Assembly: GCF_000455345.1 (NCBI RefSeq)
Contig: NZ_HG315690.1
Span: 1,067,742-1,131,741, forward strand
Direction of reading: 5' to 3'
Source: Halopiger goleimassiliensis
GTDB lineage: Archaea; Halobacteriota; Halobacteria; Halobacteriales; Natrialbaceae
Length of the DNA: 64,000 nt
Below the pieces are notes generated by a model. It saw only the letters and a program-made list of their open reading frames with translations. It ran no database searches and was not told where the DNA came from. A program made the position numbers and the translations under genes. Shown in pieces: positions 1 through 7,954 of this stretch. Position 1 is the first letter of the stretch. Each line of letters begins with the position of its first letter.

Positions 1-597
1 GGTGGACCGGGTACGCTGTTCGTCGCGCTTGCGACGGCGTTCGCGTCGCTGCCCGGCGGCTCCGTCCTCGCGACGTCGTTCTTCGGGGCCGTCCTGCTGG
101 CCGCGGTAACCAGCGGGATCAACTTGCTCGAGACGCCGGTGGGGACGCTCGTCGACCGCCTCGACGTATCGCGGCGTCGGGCGACGGTGCTGACGACGCT
201 TCTCGTTGCGGTGACCGGGACCGGGCTATCGCTCGCCGGGTCGGCCTTTCAGTTCGTCTCCGGCACCCTCGCGGACCTGCTGTTGAGCGTCGGCCTGTTC
301 GGGTTCCTCGCGATCGTCGGCTGGCTGCTACGCGGGGAAGCGATCGCGGAGTTCCGCGCCGGTGCCGGTCGGTTCGCCCCTCTGGCCGAACCGTGGCTGC
401 TGACGGTCGGCTGGGTGTTACCGGTCGTCGTCCTGTTCTCGCTGACGAACACGCTCGCGTCGCTCGCCGGCGTCTCGCTGGGCCTGGGCGTCCGGGCGAT
501 CGTCGCCGTCGTGGGCACTACCTGCTGTCGGCTAGCGGTCACGACCCGAACTGACGACCTACGAGATCTACAGCGCAGTCTCCGAAGCCTGCGGTAA
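1..597 (+). CDS. Sodium:neurotransmitter symporter (NSS/SNF) family protein, C-terminal part
   Basis: The reading frame is open from base 1, so the start lies upstream; about 198 C-terminal residues are visible. They contain roughly six hydrophobic helices. The stretch with GPGTLF, a LPGG turn, SGINLLETPV and LVDR followed by SRRRA matches the TM7-TM9 region of bacterial and archaeal NSS transporters (LeuT/MhsT type), which import amino acids or related solutes with Na+. The tail is short and basic. The substrate cannot be told from this part. The nearest downstream gene starts 171 nt later with its own TATA-like box, so the gene probably ends its transcript here. The family call is good; function beyond Na+-coupled uptake is inference. 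Confidence 0.8.
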   Translation, partial: GGPGTLFVALATAFASLPGGSVLATSFFGAVLLAAVTSGINLLETPVGTLVDRLDVSRRRATVLTTLLVAVTGTGLSLAGSAFQFVSGTLADLLLSVGLFGFLAIVGWLLRGEAIAEFRAGAGRFAPLAEPWLLTVGWVLPVVVLFSLTNTLASLAGVSLGLGVRAIVAVVGTTCCRLAVTTRTDDLRDLQRSLRSLR

Positions 598-734
598 GCG
601 TCCGCTCTACCAGTTTCGCGTACTTGCCCAACAGTTACGTTCGCTCGCGTCCGATTCGAGCACCACGAACGGAGAGTCGACCTTCCCTCCGCTCGCACAC
701 ACATCCCCAGTCGGACATGTCGTCGGGACAAGGG

Positions 735-746
735 AATGTTTTTCAC
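735..746 (+). promoter_or_regulatory. TATA-like promoter of the first SPFH gene
   Basis: A T-rich box (aatgtttttc) is centred about 28 nt before the ATG at 769, the spacing expected for a leaderless haloarchaeal transcript. This is seen by eye only. Confidence 0.4.
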
Positions 747-768
747 CTCACCGGCATAAGTCCGGAAC

Positions 769-1956
769 ATGGTCGTAGACCTACTCCCACTGCAGGCGTC
801 GCCGGGCGGGGCACTCCTGTTTATCGGTGCCCTCGTCCTCGTCGTCGTCATCGCCGCGTTACTCAGCGCGATCGAAATCGTCGACGCGTACGAGAAACGC
901 GCGTTGACGGTCTTCGGCGAGTACCGTAAACTGCTCGAGCCGGGGATCAACTTCGTGCCGCCGTTCGTCTCGAACACCTACCGGTTCGACATGCGTACCC
1001 AGACCCTGGACGTGCCGCGGCAGGAAGCGATCACCCGGGACAACTCGCCCGTCACCGCAGACGCCGTCGTCTACATCAAGGTCATGGACGCCAAGAAGGC
1101 CTTCCTCGAGGTCGACGACTACAAGAAGGCCGTCTCCAACCTGGCCCAGACCACCCTCCGGGCGGTGCTGGGGGACATGGAACTCGACGACACGCTCAAC
1201 AAGCGCCAGGAGATCAACGCGAAGATCCGCCAGGAACTGGACGAGCCCACCGACGAGTGGGGGATCCGCGTCGAGTCGGTCGAAGTGCGTGAGGTCAACC
1301 CCTCGAAGGACGTCCAGCGCGCGATGGAACAACAGACCTCCGCAGAGCGCAAACGGCGTGCCATGATCCTCGAGGCCCAGGGTGAACGCCGCAGCGCCGT
1401 CGAGAAGGCCGAAGGTGACAAGCAGTCCGAGATCATCCGCGCCCAGGGTGAGAAGCAGAGCCAGATCCTGGAAGCCCAGGGTGACGCCATCTCGACCGTC
1501 CTGCGCGCCCGCTCCGCCGAAGCAATGGGCGAGCGCGCGGTCATCGACAAGGGGATGGAGACGCTCGAGCAGATCGGTCAAAGTGAGTCGACGACGTTCG
1601 TCATGCCCCAGGAGCTGACCTCGATGGTCGGCCGCTACGGCAAACACCTCTCGGGCAGCGACGTCAAGGAAGACGGTGCAGAACTCGAGAGCCTCGAGTT
1701 CGACGAGGAGACTCGCGAACTGATCGGCCTGGACGACATCAGCGAGATCATCGGCGAGATCGACGAGGAAGCCGAGATGGACGTCGAAGCCATGGAACAG
1801 GAAGCCCAGGCGATCAAGGAAGGCGAGGACCCGTCGAACATCAGCGATCCCGAGCAGGTGATCGAGGAGATGGACCAGGACTTCCAGCAGACCGACGGCG
1901 GCACCGAGACCGACGTCTCGATGCCCGAGTCGGGCGAGAACCGCCAGGACGACTGA
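769..1956 (+). CDS. SPFH/band-7 (stomatin/prohibitin-like) membrane protein, copy 1
   Basis: This is a 395-residue protein. Residues about 13-38 form one transmembrane helix, followed by a band-7/SPFH domain (about 40-225) with the typical AYEKRALTVFGEY entry and a long charged helix of EAQGE/RAQGE repeats (about 205-250) that in this family drives ring or oligomer assembly. The last about 90 residues are very acidic and probably disordered. SPFH proteins organise membrane microdomains and often regulate membrane proteases or transporters; which partner applies here is unknown. A near-duplicate follows at 2111, with blocks of more than 100 bp identical at DNA level. The ATG at 769 is supported by a TATA-like box 28 nt upstream. 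Confidence 0.88.
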   Translation: MVVDLLPLQASPGGALLFIGALVLVVVIAALLSAIEIVDAYEKRALTVFGEYRKLLEPGINFVPPFVSNTYRFDMRTQTLDVPRQEAITRDNSPVTADAVVYIKVMDAKKAFLEVDDYKKAVSNLAQTTLRAVLGDMELDDTLNKRQEINAKIRQELDEPTDEWGIRVESVEVREVNPSKDVQRAMEQQTSAERKRRAMILEAQGERRSAVEKAEGDKQSEIIRAQGEKQSQILEAQGDAISTVLRARSAEAMGERAVIDKGMETLEQIGQSESTTFVMPQELTSMVGRYGKHLSGSDVKEDGAELESLEFDEETRELIGLDDISEIIGEIDEEAEMDVEAMEQEAQAIKEGEDPSNISDPEQVIEEMDQDFQQTDGGTETDVSMPESGENRQDD

Positions 1957-2077
1957 TCGCTGCCGGCGAGTCGACGTTCGCTTTTCCTGTCCGTCGTCCG
2001 TGAGGACGGCGTCGAGCCAATTTCGTTCGAACCGAGTCCGATCGGTGCGTCGGCCGTGTTCTGTCACTCGTAAAGAA

Positions 2078-2089
2078 AATTTTTATGAT
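2078..2089 (+). promoter_or_regulatory. TATA box of the second SPFH gene
   Basis: An A-rich BRE-like stretch (aaagaaaat) and ttttta lie about 28 nt before the ATG at 2111, in a GC-rich background. The second SPFH gene therefore seems to have its own leaderless promoter and is not only read through from copy 1. Confidence 0.55.
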
Positions 2090-2110
2090 GGCTCGCGACG
2101 CGGCTAGCGT

Positions 2111-3247
2111 ATGGTCCCTGAACTACTCGCAGTCGTCGGACCGACAACCGGCGCACTGTTGGTCGTCGCCGCGCTCGTTCTCCTCGTCGTCATCGCCGCG
2201 CTGTTGAGCGCGATCGAGATCGTCGACGCCTACGAGAAGCGTGCGCTGACCGTCCTCGGCGAGTACCGCAAACTGCTCGAGCCGGGGATCAACGTCGTCC
2301 CGCCGTTCGTCTCGAACACCTACCGGTACGACATGCGTACGCAGACCCTGGACGTGCCGCGGCAGGAAGCGATCACCCGGGACAACTCGCCCGTCACCGC
2401 AGACGCCGTCGTCTACATCAAGGTCATGGACGCCAAGAAGGCCTTCCTCGAGGTCGAAGACTACCAGCGGGCGGTCTCCAACCTGGCCCAGACCACCCTG
2501 CGTGCCGTGTTGGGCGATATGGACCTCGACGACACCCTCAACAAGCGCCAGGAGATCAACCACCGAATCCGCGAGGAACTCGAGGGACCGACCGACGAGT
2601 GGGGGATCCGCGTCGAGAGCGTCGAGGTTCGGGAGGTCAACCCCTCGAAGGACGTCCAGCGCGCGATGGAGCAACAGACCTCCGCCGAGCGCAAACGGCG
2701 TGCCATGATCCTCGAGGCCCAGGGTGAACGCCGCAGCGCCGTCGAGAAGGCCGAAGGTGACAAGCAGTCCGAGATCATCCGCGCCCAGGGTGAGAAACAG
2801 AGCCAGATCCTGGAAGCCCAGGGTGACGCCATCTCCACGGTGCTCCGGGCTCGCGCGGCCGAATCCATGGGCGAACGCGCGGTCATCGACAAGGGGATGG
2901 AGACGCTCGAGCAGATCGGTCAGAGCGAGTCGACGACGTTCGTCATGCCCCAGGAACTGACCTCGATGGTCGGCCGCTACGGCAAACACCTCTCGGGCAG
3001 CGACGTCAAAGAGGACGCCGAGCAACTCGAGAGCCTCGAGTTCGACGAGGAGACCCGCGAACTGATCGGCCTGGACGACATCAGCGAGATCATCGGCGAG
3101 ATCGACGAGGAAGCCGAGATGGACGTCGAAGCCATGGAAGGGCAAGCCCAGGCGATCAAGGAGGGGAGAACGGAGCCCGACATCGCCGATCCCGACGAGG
3201 TCATCGAGGAGATGGACGGCGAGGTCGACCACCCGACCGACGACTGA
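2111..3247 (+). CDS. SPFH/band-7 (stomatin/prohibitin-like) membrane protein, copy 2
   Basis: This is a 378-residue tandem paralogue of the gene at 769 with the same layout: a TM helix near residues 15-40, an SPFH domain, EAQGE-type charged helix and an acidic tail that is shorter than in copy 1. The two proteins are almost identical from residue about 25 to about 345 and differ mainly in the first 20 and last 40 residues. At DNA level 1000-1115 equals 2342-2457 and 1345-1454 equals 2687-2796, including third codon positions. The pair may form mixed rings. The start is supported by a TATA box 28 nt upstream. The partner and role are not visible. Confidence 0.88.
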   Translation: MVPELLAVVGPTTGALLVVAALVLLVVIAALLSAIEIVDAYEKRALTVLGEYRKLLEPGINVVPPFVSNTYRYDMRTQTLDVPRQEAITRDNSPVTADAVVYIKVMDAKKAFLEVEDYQRAVSNLAQTTLRAVLGDMDLDDTLNKRQEINHRIREELEGPTDEWGIRVESVEVREVNPSKDVQRAMEQQTSAERKRRAMILEAQGERRSAVEKAEGDKQSEIIRAQGEKQSQILEAQGDAISTVLRARAAESMGERAVIDKGMETLEQIGQSESTTFVMPQELTSMVGRYGKHLSGSDVKEDAEQLESLEFDEETRELIGLDDISEIIGEIDEEAEMDVEAMEGQAQAIKEGRTEPDIADPDEVIEEMDGEVDHPTDD

Positions 3248-3356
3248 CTCCCGTTCGCGACCGGGAGCCGTCGGTTCCGGCAACTATCCGGTCGTCGTGA
3301 GCGAACCGAGGCGAAACCTGTTTTACCGTCGGCCGCCATTCGGACGGTAGACAGCA

Positions 3357-3992
3357 ATGAGCTCACCCGACGGGGTCGACGACGACAAACGGGCGACCCT
3401 GCGCCGTTTCGCCGCGCTCGGTGCCGCCGCGCCCTTCGCCGGAGCGGCCGGCTCCGCGGCCGCCGAGACGGGTGACAGCGACGCACGCGATGCGATCGCC
3501 GGCTACCTCTCGACGACCCCCGGTGCCCACTTCTCGAAGATTCGCGACGACCTCCAACTGGGAACCGGTGAGACCCAGCACCACCTGCGCCGCCTCGAGG
3601 AGGTCGACGCCATCGAACGGTATCGCGACGGCGACTACAAACGGTTCGTCGTCGCGGACCGATTCGACGAGTTCGAAAAGCAGGCGCTTGGCTACCTCCG
3701 TCGGGAGACCCCACGCGGGATGTTGATCGAACTGCTGGCGAACCCCGAGGCCACGGGCGGCGACATCGCGGACGCACTCGGGGTATCGCCGCCGACGGTC
3801 AGCAAGTACGCGGGCGAACTCGAGGAGGCCGGCCTCCTCTCCCGGGGCGACGGTTACGCGGTCGAGCGCCCCGAGACCGTCCTGTTGCTGGTCGTCCGCT
3901 ACGCCGATTCCTTCGGCGACCGGGCGGCGACGCTCGCGACCGAGGCGGATCGGTTGATGTCCTACGACGGCTCCGCGGCGACCTCGGAGTAA
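3357..3992 (+). CDS. Winged-helix (two HTH) regulator with Tat-like N-terminus
   Basis: This is a 211-residue protein. After about 40 residues come two winged-helix units: one at about 45-105 (HFSKIRDDLQLG...QHHLRRLEE) and one at about 120-175 (GGDIADALGVSPPTVSKYAGEL), the tandem arrangement seen in haloarchaeal membrane-linked transcriptional regulators. The first 35 residues read as a twin-arginine plus hydrophobic Ala-rich stretch (RRFAALGAAAPFAG), odd for a DNA-binding protein; it may be a membrane anchor or only resemble a signal. It lies 109 nt after the second SPFH gene on the same strand and has a ttttac box near 3322, so it may be co-regulated with the SPFH pair. The target genes are unknown. 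Confidence 0.7.
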   Translation: MSSPDGVDDDKRATLRRFAALGAAAPFAGAAGSAAAETGDSDARDAIAGYLSTTPGAHFSKIRDDLQLGTGETQHHLRRLEEVDAIERYRDGDYKRFVVADRFDEFEKQALGYLRRETPRGMLIELLANPEATGGDIADALGVSPPTVSKYAGELEEAGLLSRGDGYAVERPETVLLLVVRYADSFGDRAATLATEADRLMSYDGSAATSE

Positions 3993-4091
3993 CGCGCTTC
4001 GCCGACGGCCGACCCCGAGCAGTGTCGTTGTCGTCCCTGTAGGGAGCGCCTACCAGCGGCGGCTACGAAGCGCTAGTCCTCGCCGCCGTCG

Positions 4092-4748
4092 CTATTCCTC
4101 GAGGAGGTCGGGAACTGTCCACAGCGACTCGAGTTCGTAGGTCGTTCCCTCGGGGAGCTCCACGTCGCGGTTGTGCGGGCGACGGACGAACGCCGTCTCG
4201 AGGCCGGCCTCGCGGCCGGCGACGACGTCTTTCGGTTTGTCGCCGACGTAGATCCCGTCCTCGAGGCCGAGGTCAGCGAGCGTCCGCTCGAGGTAGTAGG
4301 GGTCGGGTTTTCGTCGGCGAAAGCCCTCGAGCGTCGGATCGCGCCCGCGGACCGCGTCGAACGGGAAGTCGTAGAACTCGGCGACGAACGTCGTGGTCTC
4401 GTGGCGATTGTTGGAGACGAGCGCGGTGGTCGTCCGCTCGGTGACGTCGTGGATCACGTCGCTGTCCTCGTAGCGGCCGCGTTCGCCCGATCGGAGTCGG
4501 TCGTGGGTGCGCACCGACGCGTGGCGTTCCTTGCGTCGCCAGAACTCGTCGGGATCGATGCCGAGGGCCGTACAGCAGTCCCTGACGCCCTCGAGGCCGT
4601 GCTGGCGGAGCGAGTCGCGCTGTGCGGGCGTCGGGTCGACCCCGAGGTCGGCGAGGGCCGCGTCCGCCGCGTCGGCGTAGGTTCCGGGGACGGTTCCCGG
4701 CCCCTCGAGGATGACGCCGTCCATGTCGAACAGTACCGGTGTCGGCAT
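4092..4748 (-). CDS. HAD-superfamily hydrolase (phosphoglycolate phosphatase-like)
   Basis: This is a 218-residue protein with all four HAD motifs: DMDGV near residue 8 (nucleophile and acid/base Asp), SNN near 113 (motif II), a Lys in RRKPDPYYL near 146 (motif III) and GDKPKDV near 168 (motif IV). An alpha-helical cap sits between motifs I and II, as in class C1 enzymes that dephosphorylate small metabolites such as phosphoglycolate or sugar phosphates. The substrate cannot be assigned. The gene stands alone on the minus strand, convergent with the regulator at 3357. The start follows directly before the MPTPVLFDMDG start of the fold. Confidence 0.82.
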   Translation of the reverse strand: MPTPVLFDMDGVILEGPGTVPGTYADAADAALADLGVDPTPAQRDSLRQHGLEGVRDCCTALGIDPDEFWRRKERHASVRTHDRLRSGERGRYEDSDVIHDVTERTTTALVSNNRHETTTFVAEFYDFPFDAVRGRDPTLEGFRRRKPDPYYLERTLADLGLEDGIYVGDKPKDVVAGREAGLETAFVRRPHNRDVELPEGTTYELESLWTVPDLLEE

Positions 4749-4946
4749 TCGATCGTGCGTACGCCGGTCCCCGGGAAAGCCGGTTCGATCGACCGCGAAT
4801 CAGATCGGTGGCCGCGTCGCCGGTCGACGTCGACTGAAAAACGCACGGTGAAAACGCGTCGGTGGGAGGGTCGGCAGTCGACTGGTTCGGCGCGTCGACG
4901 GGAGGATCGGTGGAGGGACCGATCGATACCGACCGCTCGCGTCGGC

Positions 4947-5180
4947 CTAGACGTCGACCTTCCAGGTGGTGCTCGAGGAGTAGCCCCACTTCTCGATGTC
5001 GACGTCGTACTCGCCCTCCTGCAACGCCGTAATGTTGGAACCGACCTCCTTGGCCGTCATTCCCAGTTCCTGGCCGATGAGTCGGGACTTGAAGTAGGTC
5101 TTCGTGTCCGCGTTCTCCCGCAGGTACTGGAGAATTTCGCGTTGTTTGCTCGTGAGGTCGGGGGCCATTGCAGTGCTCAT
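4947..5180 (-). CDS. DUF7123-type small conserved haloarchaeal protein (winged-helix-like)
   Basis: This is a 77-residue protein counted from the ATG at 5180; a GTG two codons earlier is possible. It has a compact helix-turn-helix-like pattern: KQREILQYL, then SRLIGQELGMTAKEVGSNI, ending with the strongly conserved EKWGYSSSTTWKV. It matches the small haloarchaeal family that I recall as DUF7123. The fold suggests nucleic-acid binding, but no function is known to me. The ATG is backed by a cctaagag box centred 27 nt upstream on the minus strand (5203-5210), so the transcript is probably leaderless. Confidence 0.72.
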   Translation of the reverse strand: MSTAMAPDLTSKQREILQYLRENADTKTYFKSRLIGQELGMTAKEVGSNITALQEGEYDVDIEKWGYSSSTTWKVDV

Positions 5181-5202
5181 ACTCACCGAGAGACCGCCGA
5201 CG

Positions 5203-5210
5203 CTCTTAGG
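5203..5210 (-). promoter_or_regulatory. TATA-like box for the DUF7123-type gene
   Basis: The minus-strand box cctaagag is centred about 27 nt before the ATG at 5180, favouring that start over the upstream GTG at 5186. Confidence 0.4.
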
Positions 5211-5423
5211 GGGTTTGGTACGACGAGTTAACCCGCCGCCCTCCGGCGATTTTGGCTACAAGTAATCGTCGCATAACGGCCGGGAAAGGCGGCGTTGGTA
5301 CGGCCGGTTAATTCCCCGACTATCGTGAGTGTCAAAAAGTCCGATCGTTTCAGGTTCGGTAACGAGCGATTGGGCCGACGAAGACGCTGACGTCGGCAAG
5401 GAGACGATTCGATCCGGCCAGTG

Positions 5424-5939
5424 CTACTCGTAGTGGGAGACCAGAAACGGGCCGAACGCACACGCCACGGCTTCACCCAGGGCCTGGCTTCGGTCCGTGA
5501 GGCCGGCGGTGAGGACGCCGGCGGCCCCCTCGTTCTCGGCGACGTCGTTCGACCCGAGCAGGTCGTCCATAACCGGTCCGAGTTCCGCACCGTTCTCGAG
5601 GCGGGCCGCGACCCGTTCGGGGAGGCGCAACGTCGGACCGCTCCCCCGTTCGATCCGGCGGCCGTCGGTCACCGCGGCCCACATGATCAACGACAGGCCC
5701 GGGACGCCCTCGAGGTCGGCGACCCCGCCCTCGAGTCCGACGCCGTAGGTCGCGTCCGTCCGGTCGAACGCCTGCTGGGCGCGATTCTCGGCACCGGTGA
5801 CGGTTTCGGGGATCGACCACGGCTGTTCGGGCACGCCGGAGTCGACGGCGACGGCAGTGACGACGGGGTCGTACCCCTCGAGCGTCCGTTCGACGGCTTC
5901 GACTTTCACCGGGTTCGTACTCCCGACGGCGACGCGCAT
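5424..5939 (-). CDS. Inosine/xanthosine triphosphatase (YjjX/DUF84 family)
   Basis: This is a 171-residue protein, the usual length of the DUF84/YjjX family. It begins with VGSTNPVKVEAV, the nucleotide-binding start of ITPase-fold enzymes, followed by SGVPEQP, GAENRAQQAF and GVGLEGGV, all family signatures. These enzymes hydrolyse non-canonical purine nucleoside tri- or diphosphates (ITP, XTP) and keep deaminated purines out of nucleic acids. The C-terminal half holds GVLTAGL and RSQALGEAV as expected. It is divergent from tfb (start 6157). A tatttgg element (5961-5967) about 25 nt upstream supports the start at 5939. Confidence 0.85.
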   Translation of the reverse strand: MRVAVGSTNPVKVEAVERTLEGYDPVVTAVAVDSGVPEQPWSIPETVTGAENRAQQAFDRTDATYGVGLEGGVADLEGVPGLSLIMWAAVTDGRRIERGSGPTLRLPERVAARLENGAELGPVMDDLLGSNDVAENEGAAGVLTAGLTDRSQALGEAVACAFGPFLVSHYE

Positions 5940-5959
5940 ACCCGTCGTTGGGTGGAGCG

Positions 5960-5968
5960 GTATTTGGA
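5960..5968 (-). promoter_or_regulatory. TATA-like box for the purine-NTP phosphatase gene
   Basis: Read on the minus strand this is ccaaatacc, centred about 25 nt before the ATG at 5939, consistent with leaderless initiation. Confidence 0.4.
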
Positions 5969-6065
5969 ATCGGCGGTTGCGGCCAACTCACCTCCTTTAA
6001 TCCATCGGTTCGTAATACCAGTTCGGACGAATTACCGGTTTTCGGGCGTTGTCGCAATCCGATTT

Positions 6066-6079
6066 CGAAATCTTTAAAG
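6066..6079 (+). promoter_or_regulatory. BRE/TATA promoter of tfb
   Basis: The sequence cgaaatctttaaag combines a BRE-like purine stretch and a strong TATA box in a local AT-rich dip. It lies about 80 nt before the ATG at 6157, so unlike many neighbours tfb would carry a leader of roughly 55 nt. Confidence 0.6.
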
Positions 6080-6156
6080 CTCGAGTCTCTGAACGAAGTA
6101 GATAACGACTCCGTCCGGGCTTTTGCGGCCGTCGTCCGGGCAGCACTCGCCATCGT

Positions 6157-7134
6157 ATGACCGACGCAACACAGAACACGAGAGTACGGGGTAGCGAACG
6201 CGAAACGACCGACGAAACGGAGAGCGAACACGACGAACTGGTCTGTCCCGAGTGTAGCGGGAACCTCGTCGTGGACGACGAACACGGCGAGACCGTCTGT
6301 GAGGAGTGTGGCCTCGTCGTCGAGGAGGACTCCGTCGACCGCGGGCCGGAGTGGCGCGCCTTCGACGCCGCCGAGAAGAACGAGAAATCGCGCGTCGGCG
6401 CGCCGACGACGAACACGATGCACGACAAGGGCCTCTCGACGAACATCGACTGGCGCAACAAGGACGCCTACGGCAACTCGCTGGGTTCGCGCCAGCGCGA
6501 GAAGATGCAGCGCCTGCGCAAGTGGAACGAGCGGTTCCGCACGCGCGACTCCAAGGAGCGCAACCTGAAGCAGGCGCTCGGCGAGATCGACCGGATGGCC
6601 TCCGCCCTGGGGCTCCCGACCAACGTCCGCGAGACTGCGAGCGTCATCTACCGGCGCGCGCTCGAGGAGGACCTGCTGCCCGGTCGCTCCATCGAAGGCG
6701 TCTCGACGGCCTGCGTCTACGCCGCCGCGCGCCAGGCCGGCGTCCCGCGCTCGCTCGACGAGATCGCGGACGTCTCGCGGGTCGAGAAAAACGAGATCGC
6801 GCGCACCTACCGGTACGTCGTGCGAGAGCTGGGGCTGGAGGTTCAGCCGGCCGACCCCGAGAGCTACGTCCCCCGGTTCGCCTCCGGGCTCGACCTCTCG
6901 GACGAGGCCGAGCACCGCGCCCGCGCACTCTTGCAGAACGCCAAGGAGAAGGGCGTCCACTCGGGCAAGTCGCCGGTCGGCCTCGCGGCTGCCGCCGTCT
7001 ACGCCGCTGCACTGCTGACCAACGAGAAGACCACCCAGGCCGCCGTCAGCGACGTGGCCGACATCTCCGAAGTCACCATCCGGAACCGCTACCACGAACT
7101 CCTCGAGGCCGAGGAGACGCTGGGACTGGCCTGA
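6157..7134 (+). CDS. tfb: Transcription initiation factor IIB
   Basis: This is a 325-residue TFB, which bridges TBP at the TATA box and RNA polymerase. The N-terminal zinc ribbon uses C30, C33, C48 and C51. The B-finger/linker follows (DRGPEWRAFD near 61-70), then two cyclin repeats (about 125-215 and 225-320), the second ending with the HTH that reads the BRE (EVTIRNRYHEL). Haloarchaea carry several TFB paralogues that build alternative regulatory programmes; which one this is cannot be told here. The first 28 residues are an acidic, halophile-type extension. The ATG follows a well-formed promoter, and the stop is immediately followed by the structured element at 7135. Confidence 0.95.
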   Translation: MTDATQNTRVRGSERETTDETESEHDELVCPECSGNLVVDDEHGETVCEECGLVVEEDSVDRGPEWRAFDAAEKNEKSRVGAPTTNTMHDKGLSTNIDWRNKDAYGNSLGSRQREKMQRLRKWNERFRTRDSKERNLKQALGEIDRMASALGLPTNVRETASVIYRRALEEDLLPGRSIEGVSTACVYAAARQAGVPRSLDEIADVSRVEKNEIARTYRYVVRELGLEVQPADPESYVPRFASGLDLSDEAEHRARALLQNAKEKGVHSGKSPVGLAAAAVYAAALLTNEKTTQAAVSDVADISEVTIRNRYHELLEAEETLGLA

Positions 7135-7218
7135 GACGGGTTACTGTCCGTCAGTTCCGGCGCAACCGCCGCCAGACCGCGGTTGCGGCAGTAGCGTTAC
7201 AGTAATTACCCGTCCGAA
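7135..7218 (+). repeat. Structured 3'-UTR dispersed element, copy 1 (after tfb)
   Basis: The element starts right after the tfb stop codon. Bases 7143-7168 are identical to the reverse complement of 18338-18363 (26 of 26). It can fold: ttactgt at 7141-7147 pairs with acagtaa at 7199-7205, and gcaaccgc at 7162-7169 with gcggttgc at 7179-7186. A diverged third copy follows the gene at 13015. It may be a 3'-UTR regulatory or terminator-like RNA; its function is unknown. Confidence 0.6.
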
Positions 7219-7225
7219 GCGACAC

Positions 7226-7236
7226 CGTTTTTCATC
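7226..7236 (+). promoter_or_regulatory. TATA-like box of aroD
   Basis: The T-rich box cgtttttca is centred about 27 nt before the ATG at 7258, giving a leaderless aroD transcript. Confidence 0.4.
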
Positions 7237-7257
7237 CGGTCCACGCAGTCCGTAGCG

Positions 7258-7938
7258 ATGGAGATCGACTTCGACTCGTTCGTCCTGGCGGCCGCCACGG
7301 CCGACCTCGCGGACGAACCCGACGCGCGCGACCACGCGGACGTCGTCGAGTTCCGCATGGACCTCGCCGAGGAGCCGCTGGCCGCCCTCGAGCGCTACGA
7401 CGGTGAGCTACCGATCCTCGCGACCAACCGCGCCGCCTGGGAGGGCGGGGAGTACGAAGGGTCGGACGACGAACGGCTGGCGGACCTCGCGACCGCGGCC
7501 GAGCATGAGGCCGTCGCCGCCGTCGACGTCGAACTCGCGTCGATCCGGGACGGCGACGCCGACGACGTGCTCGCGACGGCCGACGATCACGGGGTGCGGG
7601 TCGTCGCGTCGGCCCACGACTTCGAGGGGACGCCCGACGAGATCGAACTGATGGACACCCTCTCGACGGCCTGCGAACGCGCCGACGTGGGCAAACTCGC
7701 CGTCACGGCCGAATCCCGGGCGGATACGCTGGCGTTGCTCGCGGTGACGCACCGCCTCGCGAGCGACGGGAAGCAGGTCGCGACGATGGCCATGGGCGAA
7801 GCCGGCAGCCACACCCGGGCCGTAGCACCAGTCTACGGATCCTGCATCGGCTACGCGCCGGTCGACCCCGCCGAGGCGACCGCCCCGGGACAGTACGACC
7901 TCGAGACGCTCGCGACGCTGGTGGATCGACTCGAGTAG
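7258..7938 (+). CDS. aroD: 3-dehydroquinate dehydratase, type I
   Basis: This 226-residue class I Schiff-base enzyme converts 3-dehydroquinate to 3-dehydroshikimate, the third step of the shikimate pathway to aromatic amino acids. The key residues are present: EFRMD near 31-35, the catalytic His120 in SAHDF, the Schiff-base Lys146 in VGKLAV, and the C-terminal MGEAGSHTR and PGQYDL substrate-binding segments. The type II 3-dehydroquinate synthase that makes its substrate lies 2.8 kb away at 10780 on the other strand, so the two are neighbours but not an operon. The gene is convergent with the peroxiredoxin gene. Confidence 0.93.
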   Translation: MEIDFDSFVLAAATADLADEPDARDHADVVEFRMDLAEEPLAALERYDGELPILATNRAAWEGGEYEGSDDERLADLATAAEHEAVAAVDVELASIRDGDADDVLATADDHGVRVVASAHDFEGTPDEIELMDTLSTACERADVGKLAVTAESRADTLALLAVTHRLASDGKQVATMAMGEAGSHTRAVAPVYGSCIGYAPVDPAEATAPGQYDLETLATLVDRLE

Positions 7939-7954
7939 GGGCGGTCGCGCCGAA

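Noticed and set aside
5473-7095. 540-codon minus-strand frame spanning the NTPase and tfb
   Set aside because: It overlaps two well-supported genes in other frames and crosses both promoter regions.
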